A DNA stretch of 64,000 bases, taken from Gadus chalcogrammus. Its lineage: Eukaryota; Chordata; Actinopteri; Gadiformes; Gadidae. Under the pieces are notes generated by a model. It saw only the letters and a list, made by a program, of their open reading frames with translations, ran no database searches and was not told the origin of the DNA. Made by a program: the position numbers and the translations under genes. The stretch lies in the NCBI RefSeq assembly GCF_026213295.1, contig NC_079434.1, positions 9,443,477 through 9,507,476 on the forward strand. Direction: 5' to 3'. Shown in pieces: positions 10,641 to 21,200 of the stretch (its first letter is position 1; each line of letters opens with the position of its first letter).

Positions 10641-12625
10641 GGCCTTCCTGGCCAATGTGGAGCCACCAGAAGTAGGCTGTGACAGCCACGCTGGACCCTG
10701 TCCAGCGTTGCCAGTAAAAGGGGAATTGGGGGAAATGCATAAAGCAGGCTGTCTGGCCAAGCATGAGCCAGAGCGTCCTGCCCTAGGGGACTGGTCCTCT
10801 CCGTCAAGGAGAACCAAAGGGGACAGTGGGTGGTCTCTTCGGAAGCAAAGAGATCCGCCACTGCCCTGCCATACCTGTCCCAAATCATCCCCACCACCTC
10901 CGGATGGAGTCTCCACTCTCCGGGGGGTGGCCCTTGGCGAGAGAGAAGGTCTGCCGCTGTGTTCCGGACACCTGGAACATGGACAGCCCTCAGGCTTAGA
11001 AAATGGGGGAACGCCCACCGAAGGAGCCCTTGCGTGACCCGCAGGCTCTGCCTCGATCTGGTGCCCCCCTGATGGTTGACGTGGTAAACTGTGGAGGTGT
11101 TGTCTGTCCGGACAAGAACATGTCGGTCCCTCAGAACTGGAAGGAAGTGCCTGAGAGCTAAGAACACCGCAAGGAGTTCCAGCACATTTATATGCTCCAG
11201 TCTCTGCTGGGCATCCCACTGGCCTCTGACAGTCCTGCACTGCCATACTGCACCCCAGCCGGAAAGGGAGGCGTCCGTCTCCACAACCTCCCGCCGGGAA
11301 GCTATCCTCCCTAAGGGCGACCCCGCAATCAGGTATGCCCTCTCTCTCCAGGGTCTGAGGGCCCGAAGGCACCGCCCAGACACCCTGACCATCTTGTGTC
11401 TCTGCCACTTGGGGTCCAAGTGGAGACCATTCACCCAGATCTGAAGGGGACGCAATTCCAGAAGGCCTAGTGGGACCACCATGGATGCTGAGGTCAGCAG
11501 ACCTATCAGTCGAAGGAAGAGGCTGTATTCCAGCAACTTCCCCCGCCTGAAGCGCTGTAGCAGCTGCAGAATGGTAGCTACGCGCTTTGGAGAGAGGCAG
11601 GCTCGCATGGCCACCGAGTCGAGCACCAGCCCCAGATAGCTCACAACCCGACAAGGTGTAAGGTTGCTCTTGGTAAAATTGACCATAAGGCCAAGCCGGT
11701 CCACATGGCTGAGGAGAGTGGCTGTGTCCCTGACCGCCTGCTCCCGAGTTGGGGAAATGACCAACCAGTCGTCCAGGTATGGCAGTATCGCCATACCTGT
11801 GGCCTGTAATGGTGACAGGGCTGCTGCTACACACCGTGTAAATATACGCGGGGCCAGAGACAGCCCGAACGGAAGAACCCTGAACTGGTAAACCTTGCCC
11901 AGAAAAGCAAAGCGGAGGAACCGCCTGTGACGTTGGGCAATAGGGACGTGAAAGTAAGCGTCTTTCAGGTCTATTGATACGAACCAGTCCCCCTGAGCGA
12001 TAGCCTGGAGGACGTCCGCAACACGCAGCATGTGGAAGGGAAGAACCTTGAGGAACTGATTCAGCCCTCTCAAGTCCAGAATGGGGCGAAACCCGCCATC
12101 CTTCTTCGGTACCAGAAAGTAGGTTGAGTAGAACCCATCGAGCTGTTCTTGTGGTTCTACTACTTCGATGGCACCCTTCCCAAGGAGGGTGGCTACTTCC
12201 TGTCTCAGGACCAGGGATCTGTCGGGATTGGTGACCACGGTAACCTTGATCCCGCTGAAAGTTGGGGGCCGGCGTCGGAATTGTAGTGTGTACCCGTTGG
12301 ATAGCGTGGACACTATCCAAGGGTCTGTGGTCTGCTCTTGCCAGTAGCTCAAGTGCTGCTGAGAAAAGCGTCCGACGACCGGCCCTTGGACTTCAGTACC
12401 TACCCCCCCTGCCCCTAGGGGCCCTGGGGGGGCGGCGACTGGGCGCCGAACCTCTTGGCGCCTGAAATGCCACCCGTGGCGCAGAGCTACGGCGCTGGTC
12501 AGCCCGTGCTGAGAAGTGCTGGCCCCTCGATTGTCCACCTGAACGTGGTTGAGAGCTATTGGCACGGGGTACCGCAGAGGCCCCCGGCCTAGAATGGAGC
12601 AGAGGTGCACGCCGTAAGCTAGCAA
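10484..12625 (-). CDS. DIRS reverse transcriptase / RNase H polyprotein
   Basis: A 713-codon ORF. RT motifs in order: FLVPKKDGGFRPILDLRGLN (about residues 170-189), SIDLKDAYFHVPI with the first catalytic Asp (about 219), LPFGLSLAPRIFTR (about 251-264) and YLDDW with the catalytic Asp pair (about 283-287). RNase H follows, with ETDASLSGWG (about 449-458), EHINVLELLA and RTDNTSTVYHVN (about 506-517). The C-terminal part (DLFASEETTHCPLWFSL, then LVAPHWPGRPWFPPL) resembles the methyltransferase-like region of DIRS proteins. It copies the element RNA into DNA. The first about 78 residues overlap the end of the gag-like frame, so translation may begin internally or by frameshift. No internal stop is present. 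Confidence 0.93.
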   Translation of the reverse strand: MLAYGVHLCSILGRGPLRYPVPIALNHVQVDNRGASTSQHGLTSAVALRHGWHFRRQEVRRPVAAPPGPLGAGGVGTEVQGPVVGRFSQQHLSYWQEQTTDPWIVSTLSNGYTLQFRRRPPTFSGIKVTVVTNPDRSLVLRQEVATLLGKGAIEVVEPQEQLDGFYSTYFLVPKKDGGFRPILDLRGLNQFLKVLPFHMLRVADVLQAIAQGDWFVSIDLKDAYFHVPIAQRHRRFLRFAFLGKVYQFRVLPFGLSLAPRIFTRCVAAALSPLQATGMAILPYLDDWLVISPTREQAVRDTATLLSHVDRLGLMVNFTKSNLTPCRVVSYLGLVLDSVAMRACLSPKRVATILQLLQRFRRGKLLEYSLFLRLIGLLTSASMVVPLGLLELRPLQIWVNGLHLDPKWQRHKMVRVSGRCLRALRPWRERAYLIAGSPLGRIASRREVVETDASLSGWGAVWQCRTVRGQWDAQQRLEHINVLELLAVFLALRHFLPVLRDRHVLVRTDNTSTVYHVNHQGGTRSRQSLRVTQGLLRWAFPHFLSLRAVHVPGVRNTAADLLSRQGPPPGEWRLHPEVVGMIWDRYGRAVADLFASEETTHCPLWFSLTERTSPLGQDALAHAWPDSLLYAFPPIPLLLATLDRVQRGCHSLLLVAPHWPGRPWFPPLLKLLNGEPWCLPERRDLLSQVGGRIWHTNPGRLRLCLWPLRARTHC

Positions 12626-13886
12626 ACTGCTGGCTAGCCTGGCCTACCTGTACACTTCGCTCCAGGGCCTGAAGAGCAGCTGGCCCAAATGTCTGGCCTG
12701 GGACTACTGGAAGAGAACGGAGGGTCCGTCGACACACCTCCGAAAGCGGTGACTGCGCCAGCCAAACCTGGCGGCGCGCCAACGTAACAGTTGACATTAA
12801 CCTGCCTAGCTCCCTAGTCATGTAAGCAAAAGTTTGCAGTGAAGCATCACTGAGGGTCTGTGCTGAAGGATCAGCACCTGACCCACGTATAGTCTGAGAC
12901 AGCGCCAGAACGATGTGAGAGAGCGAATTCCCAAGACGTCCCACACGGGCAGCAATGTTATAACTCCTGGTAAGGAGGTCATCTGTAATCCGGCACTGGG
13001 GCCGAGGGCAGCGCGCATCGGTTCTCAGAGCCTCGTCCGGGGAGACAACCAGGGACGCTATAGCAGGCTCAATCGGAGCTAACCGGTCCAAGCCATAAGA
13101 ATCAGCATTGGCCATAGTTGCCAGACCTCTGCTATCACTAGTGTGATGGGAGAGAGCCCTTGAATCTGGCCAGCATCTATGAAGCTCTGCGATGTACGGC
13201 TCAGAGGGGGGCAAAGAGAAAACGGAAGGTTGAGCGGCCTGTGGAAAAAAGGCGTTCACATGTGCAGATGAAACAGGAGCTTCATCCAACCCCAGTGTTG
13301 CCAGGGCCATTCGCACGGCTGGTCTAACAGTGTCGCAGCCGGACACTGACCCTCTAGCCGAGCCGCCCAGAGACCCTTGAGAGAACGCCTGAGAGGCAAG
13401 GGACGCTTGCTCTTCCTCCTCTGCAAAAAGGCTACAGGACGCAGCTGTAGACAGCATGTCATCCTCTGTATAAGTGGGTTGCGCAGCCGCAGGGGCCGCG
13501 GCTGGTACACCCTGAGCTGGTTGGAGGTTCTGTAGGAGGGTTTTAATCTGAGCAACCTCATCCGAGAGCTTATTCACTTGGTTTGCCAAGTTTTCGACCT
13601 TACGGGACTTCCCGGGGGGTCCCCCAGCTGCCGAGGCACGGCGCCTGGTGCCACTAGGACCAAGACCCGAAGGGGGCAACCCTGGTCTGCCCTCCACCTC
13701 AGCCAACCTAGCTAGCCTCAGTGCATGAGGCATGAAACTACAGTTCATGCACGGGTTATCCGACACTGCTTCCCTGAGGTGTTCAACCCCGAGACACGCA
13801 GGGCACTGGTCATGGCCATCCTCCGCCTGCAGGGAGGCCATGCAGGTGACACAACTATGGGCGCTTAGCATGTCGGCAAATTGCAA
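12393..13886 (-). CDS. DIRS Gag-like protein
   Basis: First ORF of the element, 497 codons. The N-terminus has paired cysteine motifs that look like a small zinc-binding module (SCVTCMASL, then HDQCPACLGVEHL, then NPCMNC). This is followed by a basic segment, a short coiled-coil-like stretch (KVENLANQVNKLSDEVAQIK), an Ala/Pro-rich linker, a central domain, and a C-terminus rich in Arg, Ser and Gly (about residues 440-497) suited to nucleic-acid binding. Assignment as Gag rests on position, the basic tail and the Cys/His module. Sequence similarity among DIRS Gags is weak. The start at 13886 is the first Met of the open frame. Confidence 0.82.
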   Translation of the reverse strand: MQFADMLSAHSCVTCMASLQAEDGHDQCPACLGVEHLREAVSDNPCMNCSFMPHALRLARLAEVEGRPGLPPSGLGPSGTRRRASAAGGPPGKSRKVENLANQVNKLSDEVAQIKTLLQNLQPAQGVPAAAPAAAQPTYTEDDMLSTAASCSLFAEEEEQASLASQAFSQGSLGGSARGSVSGCDTVRPAVRMALATLGLDEAPVSSAHVNAFFPQAAQPSVFSLPPSEPYIAELHRCWPDSRALSHHTSDSRGLATMANADSYGLDRLAPIEPAIASLVVSPDEALRTDARCPRPQCRITDDLLTRSYNIAARVGRLGNSLSHIVLALSQTIRGSGADPSAQTLSDASLQTFAYMTRELGRLMSTVTLARRQVWLAQSPLSEVCRRTLRSLPVVPGQTFGPAALQALERSVQVGQASQQFASLRRAPLLHSRPGASAVPRANSSQPRSGGQSRGQHFSARADQRRSSAPRVAFQAPRGSAPSRRPPRAPRGRGGRY

Positions 13887-13904
13887 GCAAATTAATCAGT
13901 AGGC

Positions 13905-14830
13905 TAGGCAATCGAGCTTTAGGCGAGAGCACCCGAGCAACGACGCGACACCCCGACAATAACAGTGACGGCAAGCTACAGGCGAGAGCACCCGAGCGAC
14001 GCGACACCCCGACAATAACAGTGACGGCAAGCCTTGGAAACCCAAGCAGCCCACTGGAGAGCAAATTAATACAGGCTAGGCAATCGAGTTCTAGGCGAGA
14101 GCACCCAAGCAACGACGCGACAGCCCGACAATAACAGTGACGGCGAGCTACAGGCGAGAGCACCCGAGCGACGCGACCCTCCGACAATAACAGTGACGGC
14201 GAGCTACAGGCGAGAGCACCCGAGCGACGCGACCCTCCGACAATAACAGTGACGGCGAGCTACAGGCGAGAGCACCCGAGCGACGCGACCCTCCGACAAT
14301 AACAGTGACGGCGAGCTACAGGCGAGAGCACCCGAGCGACGCGACACTTGACTCCGACAATAACAGTGACGGCGAGCCTTGGAAACCCAAGCAGCCCACT
14401 GGAGAGCAAATTAACACAGGCTAGGCAATCGAGCTTTAGGCGAGAGCACCCGAGCAACGACGCGACACCCCGGCAACAACACAGTGACGGCGAGCCTTGG
14501 TAATCCAAGCAGCGCACCGGAGAGCAATCAGCGCAGGCTAGGCAATCAAGCTACAGGCGAGAGCACCCGAACAATAATGCGCCCGACGATAGAGTGACGG
14601 CGCCAGGAAAATACAGTGACGGCTTTTTGAAAACCAAGCCACTCACTGGCGATTAATTAAAGAGCGCAACTGGCTAAATAAATACAGTGACGGCGGCTTG
14701 GACCCCAAGCCGCGCACTGGCGCATACAAATGAGCAACCGGGCTTAGGCGAACGCACCCGAGAAACGGTGCGAGACCGAAAGAATAACACGGCGACTGAA
14801 AACTAGCCGCCAATTAATGCTCTAAGCAAA
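13905..14830 (-). repeat. Tandem repeats in the DIRS 5' leader
   Basis: About 900 bp between the 5' terminal repeat and gag built from a 56-bp motif (AGGCGAGAGCACCCGAGCGA, then CGCGACCCTCCGACAATAAC, then AGTGACGGCGAGCTAC). The copies at about 14150-14340 are nearly identical; outer copies are diverged and interrupted by CTTGGAAACCCAAGCAGC and GGCTAGGCAATCGAG blocks. Short minus-strand ORFs here are repeat artefacts. The array could be a regulatory or packaging region of the element's RNA, but no function can be read from the sequence. Confidence 0.85.
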
Positions 14831-15081
14831 TTAAAGCAAAGGGTAGAAAGGTGAAATCGGCTGCCGCGCTAGCCGACGGATAGTCGACTACGCGTAGCCT
14901 ACACACTTTACTCACCCCTGCCGATATCAAACTAATTGCGAGTCGCAGCCCTTGGTGGACGAAGTTAAATCGAGGCACCAACCCTTGGGTTACAAGGCTA
15001 CTTGCGACAAGCTAATATGGTATCTCTTACAACAAACAATGTTTGTGTGTCCTGCTAGTACGCTACCGCGAGAAAATAGAA

Positions 15082-15242
15082 GGAACAGAACCTCGGGTGA
15101 CTCCGGAATATATAGACTTTCTCGGGTCACCCAGGTGTCACAGGTGCCTTTTTTGGTATAATTACTCGACCTGCGCATGCGCGAGATGGAACATCCAGTG
15201 CTAAAGCACCGCCTCTGGCGGTCAGTAGGAATGAAATAGAAC
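15082..15242 (-). repeat. DIRS-like inverted terminal repeat (5' end of the element)
   Basis: Reverse-complement partner of 9092-9273, ending ...GAATGAAATAGAAC at the satellite junction. The terminal AAC (GTT on the element's coding strand) is the trinucleotide at which the recombinase joined circle and target. The segment should also carry the element's promoter, as in other DIRS elements, but I see no decisive core-promoter motif. Confidence 0.93.
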
Positions 15243-18200
15243 AACAGTGTTACCCCTTTTGTTTTTTTTCATGACGACCAATAAAAAACAACAGTGTTAT
15301 CACCCCCTATGATTATTTGATAAATATCGACAGTGTTACCCCTTATATTTATAAAATGTATGTGTGTATTTCTATTATTTCCCTTACGTTTTTTTTAATT
15401 ACGATTAATAAAAAACAACAGTGTTACCTCTATGTCTTTTTTATATGACGACCAATAAAAAACAACAGTGTTACCCCTTATGTTTTTTTTCATTACGACC
15501 AATAAAAAAGAACAGTGTTACCCCTTATGTTTTTTTTCATAACGACCAATAAAAAACAACAGTGTTTCCCCTTATGTTTTTTTTCATGACGACCAATAAA
15601 AAACCACAGTGTTACCCCTTATTTATTTTTTCAGGACGACCAATAAAAAACAACAGTGTTATCACCCCCTATGATTATTTGATAAATATCGACAGTGTTA
15701 CCGCTTATATTTATAAAATGTAAGCGTCTATTTCTATTATTTCCCTTACTTTTTTAATAAAAAACAACAGTGTTACCCCTTGTGTTTTTTTTCATGACGA
15801 CCAAGGTGTTACCCCTTATGTTTTTTCATGACGACCAATAAAAAACAACAGTGTTATCCCTTATGTTTTTTTTCATGACGACCAATAAAAAGAACAGTGT
15901 TACCCCTTATTTATTTTTTCAGGACGACCAATAAAAAACAACAGTGTTATCACCCCCTATGATTATTTGATAAATATCGACAGTGTTACCGCTTATATTT
16001 ATAAAATGTAAGCGTCTATTTCTATTGTTTCCCTTACGTTTTTTTTCATTACGATCAATAAAAAACAACAGTGTTACCCCTTATGTTTTTTCATGACGAC
16101 CAATAAAAAACAACAGTGTTACCCCTTATGTTTTTTCATGACGACCAATAAAAAACAACAGTGTTATCCCTTATGTTTTTTTTCATGACGACCAATAAAA
16201 AAGAACAGTGTTACCCCTTATGTTTTTCTTTCACGACGACCAATAAAAAACCACAGTGTTACCCCTTATGTTTTTTTTCATGACGACCAATAAAAAACAA
16301 CAGTGTTACCCCTTATGCTTTTTTTCATGACGACCAATAAAAAACAAGTGTTACCACTTATGTTTTTTTTCATGACGAACAATAAAAAACAACAGTGTTA
16401 CCCTTTATGTTTTTTTTCATGACGACCAATAAAAAACAACAGTGTTACCCCTTATGTTTTTTTTTTAATGACGACCAATAAAAAACAACAGTGTTACCCC
16501 TTATGTTTTTTTTCATGACGAACAATAAAAAACAACATTGTTACCCTTTATGTTTTTTTTCATGACGACCAATAAAAAACGACAGTGTTACCCCTTGTGG
16601 TTTTTTCATTATGACCAAAGAAAAACAACAGTGTTACCCCTTATGTTTTTTTTCATGACGAACAATAAAAAACAACATTGTTACCCTTTATGTTTTTTTT
16701 CATGACGACCAATAAAAAACGACAGTGTTACCCCTTGTGGTTTTTTCATCATGACCAAAGAAAAACAACAGTGTTACCCCTTGTGGTTTTTTCATGACGA
16801 CCAAAGAAAAACAACAGTGTTACCCCTTATGCTTTTTTTCATGACGACCAAAGAAAAACAAGAGTGTTACCCCTTATGTTTTTTTTCATTACGACCAATA
16901 AAAAACGACGGTGTTACCCCTTATGTTTTTTTTTTATGACGACCAATAAAAAACAAGTGTTACCCCTTATGTCTTTTTTTCATGACGACCAATAAAAAAC
17001 AACAGTGTTACCCCTTTTGTTTTTTTTCATGACGACCAATAAAAAACAACAGTGTTATCACCCCCTATGATTATTTGATAAATATCGACAGTGTTACCCC
17101 TTATATTTATAAAATGTATGTGTGTATTTCTATTATTTCCCTTACGTTTTTTTTAATTACGATTAATAAAAAACAACAGTGTTACCTCTATGTCTTTTTT
17201 ATATGACGACCAATAAAAAACAACAGTGTTACCCCTTATGTTTTTTTTCATTACGACCAATAAAAAAGAACAGTGTTACCCCTTATGTTTTTTTTCATAA
17301 CGACCAATAAAAAACAACAGTGTTTCCCCTTATGTTTTTTTTCATGACAACCAATAAAAAACCACAGTGTTACCCCTTATTTATTTTTTCAGGACGACCA
17401 ATAAAAAACAACAGTGTTATCACCCCCTATGATTATTTGATAAATATCGACAGTGTTACCGCTTATATTTATAAAATGTAAGCGTCTATTTCTATTATTT
17501 CCCTTACTTTTTTAATTAAAAACAACAGTGTTACCCCTTGTGTTTTTTTTCATGACGACCAAGGTGTTACCCCTTATGTTTTTTCATGACGACCAATAAA
17601 AAACAAAAGTGTTATCCCTTATGTTTTTTTTCATGACGACCAATAAAAAAGAACAGTGTTACCCCTTATTTATTTTTTCAGGACGACCAATAAAAAACAA
17701 CAGTGTTATCACCCCCTATGATTATTTGATAAATATCGACAGTGTTACCGCTTATATTTATAAAATGTAAGCGTCTATTTCTATTATTTCCCTTACGTTT
17801 TTTTTCATTACGATCAATAAAAAACAACAGTGTTACCCCTTGTGTTTTTTTTCATGACGACCATTAAAAAACAACAGTGTTACCCCTTATGTTTTTTCAT
17901 GACGACCAATAAAAAACAACAGTGTTATCCCTTATGTTTTTTTTCATGACGACCAATAAAAAAGAACAGTGTTACCCCTTATGTTTTTCTTTCACGACGA
18001 CCAATAAAAAACCACAGTGTTACCCCTTATGTTTTTTTTCATGACGACCAATAAAAAACAACAGTGTTACCCCTTATGCTTTTTTTCATGACGACCAATA
18101 AAAAACAAGTGTTACCACTTATGTTTTTTTTCATGACGACCAATAAAAAACAACAGTGTTACCCCTTATGTCTTTTTTTCATGACGACCAATAAAAAACA

Positions 18201-21200
18201 ACAGTGTTATCACCCCCTATGATTATTTGATAAATATCGACAGTGTTACCCCTTATATTTATAAAATGTATGTGTGTCTTTCTATTATTTCCCTTACGAT
18301 TTTTCATTACGATCAATAAAAAACAACAGTGTTACCCCTTGTGTTTTTTTTCATGACGACCAATAAAAAACAACAGTGTTACCCCTTATGTTTTTTTCAT
18401 GACGACCAATAAAAAACCACAGTGTTACCCCTTATGTTTATTTTCATGATGACCAATAAAAAACAACAGTTATTATGTTTTTTTTCATGACGACCAATAA
18501 AAAACAACAGTGTTACCCCTTATGTTTTTTTCATGAAGACCAATAAAAAACAACAGTTATTATGTTTTTTTTCAAAACGACCAATAAAAAACAACAGTGT
18601 TACCCCTTATGTTTTTTTCATGAAGACCAATAAAAAACAACAGTGTTACCCCTTATGATTTTTTTCATAACGACCAATAAAAAACAACAGTGTTACCCCT
18701 TATGTTTTTTTTCATGATGACCAATAAAAAACAACAGTTATTATGTTTTTTTTCATGACGTCCAATAAAAAACAACAGTGTTACCCCTTATGTCTTTTTT
18801 CATGACGACCAATAAAAACAACAGTGTTACCCCCTTTGTTTTATTTGATAAATATCGACAGTGTTACCCCTTATGTTTATTTCATGATGACCAATAAAAA
18901 ACAAGTTATTATGTTTTTTTTCATGACGACCAATAAAACACAACAGTGTTACCCCTTATGTATTTTTTTCATGACGACCAATAAAAAAGAACAGTGTTAC
19001 CCCTTATTTATTTTTTCAGGACGACCAATAAAAAACAACAGTGTTATCACCCCCTATGATTATTTGATAAATATCGACAGTGTTACCGCTTATATTTATA
19101 AAATGTAAGCGTCTATTTCTATTGTTTCCCTTACGTTTTTTTTCATTACGATCAATAAAAAACAACAGTGTTACCCCTTGTGTTTTTTTTCATGACGACC
19201 ATTAAAAAACAACAGTGTTACCCCTTATGTTTTTTCATGACGACCAATAAAAAACAACAGTGTTATCCCTTATGTTTTTTTTCATGACGACCAATAAAAA
19301 AGAACAGTGTTACCCCTTATGTTTTTCTTTCACGACGACCAATAAAAAACCACAGTGTTACCCCTTATGTTTTTTTTCATGACGACCAATAAAAAACAAC
19401 AGTGTTACCCCTTATGCTTTTTTTCATGACGACCAATAAAAAACAAGTGTTACCACTTATGTTTTTTTTCATGACGAACAATAAAAAACAACAGTGTTAC
19501 CCTTTATGTTTTTTTTCATGACGACCAATAAAAAACAACAGTGTTACCCCTTATGTTTTTTTTTTAATGACGACCAATAAAAAACAACAGTGTTACCCCT
19601 TATGTTTTTTTTCATGACGAACAATAAAAAACAACATTGTTACCCTTTATGTTTTTTTTCATGACGACCAATAAAAAACGACAGTGTTACCCCTTGTGGT
19701 TTTTTCATTATGACCAAAGAAAAACAACAGTGTTACCCCTTATGTTTTTTTTCATGACGAACAATAAAAAACAACATTGTTACCCTTTATGTTTTTTTTC
19801 ATGACGACCAATAAAAAACGACAGTGTTACCCCTTGTGGTTTTTTCATCATGACCAAAGAAAAACAACAGTGTTACCCCTTGTGATTTTTTCATGACGAC
19901 CAAAGAAAAACAACAGTGTTACCCCTTATGCTTTTTTTCATGACGACCAAAGAAAAACAAGAGTGTTACCCCTTATGTTTTTTTTCATTACGACCAATAA
20001 AAAACGACGGTGTTACCCCTTATGTTTTTTTTTTATGACGACCAATAAAAAACAAGTGTTACCCCTTATGTCTTTTTTTCATGACGACCAATAAAAAACA
20101 ACAGTGTTACCCCTTTTGTTTTTTTTCATGACGACCAATAAAAAACAACAGTGTTATCACCCCCTATGATTATTTGATAAATATCGACAGTGTTACCCCT
20201 TATATTTATAAAATGTATGTGTGTATTTCTATTATTTCCCTTACGTTTTTTTTAATTACGATTAATAAAAAACAACAGTGTTACCTCTATGTCTTTTTTA
20301 TATGACGACCAATAAAAAACAACAGTGTTACCCCTTATGTTTTTTTTCATTACGACCAATAAAAAAGAACAGTGTTACCCCTTATGTTTTTTTTCATAAC
20401 GACCAATAAAAAACAACAGTGTTTCCCCTTATGTTTTTTTTCATGACAACCAATAAAAAACCACAGTGTTACCCCTTATTTATTTTTTCAGGACGACCAA
20501 TAAAAAACAACAGTGTTATCACCCCCTATGATTATTTGATAAATATCGACAGTGTTACCGCTTATATTTATAAAATGTAAGCGTCTATTTCTATTATTTC
20601 CCTTACTTTTTTAATAAAAAACAACAGTGTTACCCCTTGTGTTTTTTTTCATGACGACCAAGGTGTTACCCCTTATGTTTTTTCATGACGACCAATAAAA
20701 AACAACAGTGTTATCCCTTATGTTTTTTTTCATGACGACCAATAAAAAAGAACAGTGTTACCCCTTATTTATTTTTTCAGGACGACCAATAAAAAACAAC
20801 AGTGTTATCACCCCCTATGATTATTTGATAAATATCGACAGTGTTACCGCTTATATTTATAAAATGTAAGCGTCTATTTCTATTATTTCCCTTACGTTTT
20901 TTTTCATTACGATCAATAAAAAACAACAGTGTTACCCCTTGTGTTTTTTTTCATGACGACCATTAAAAAACAACAGTGTTACCCCTTATGTTTTTTCATG
21001 ACGACCAATAAAAAACAACAGTGTTATCCCTTATGTTTTTTTTCATGACGACCAATAAAAAAGAACAGTGTTACCCCTTATGTTTTTCTTTCACGACGAC
21101 CAATAAAAAACCACAGTGTTACCCCTTATGTTTTTTTTCATGACGACCAATAAAAAACAACAGTGTTACCCCTTATGCTTTTTTTCATGACGACCAATAA

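Larger units (their letters stand above)
9092..15242 (-). mobile_element. Complete DIRS-like tyrosine-recombinase retrotransposon
   Basis: A 6.15-kb element inserted in the satellite and read on the minus strand: left inverted terminal repeat (15242-15082), tandem-repeat leader, gag-like ORF, overlapping RT/RNase H ORF, overlapping tyrosine recombinase ORF, internal complementary region (9420-9319), right inverted terminal repeat (9273-9092). This order, with inverted termini and an internal region complementary to both tips, is the signature of the DIRS1 group. LTR elements and LINEs lack it, and Ngaro-type elements have split direct repeats instead. These elements replicate through a circular DNA that the recombinase inserts without target-site duplication. 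All three ORFs are open and the key RT and recombinase residues are present, so it may be competent. Which DIRS subfamily it belongs to I cannot tell. Confidence 0.93.

Noticed and set aside
9896..11891. Plus-strand ORFs of 60-136 codons across the DIRS element
   Set aside because: They are antisense to the RT and recombinase frames, lack domains, and follow from the GC-rich coding strand.
10641..12320. N-terminal 560 codons of the 953-codon minus-strand frame
   Set aside because: This part is the out-of-frame shadow of the RT/RNase H ORF, Pro/Ser/Arg-rich without motifs. Only the C-terminal 393 codons form the recombinase.
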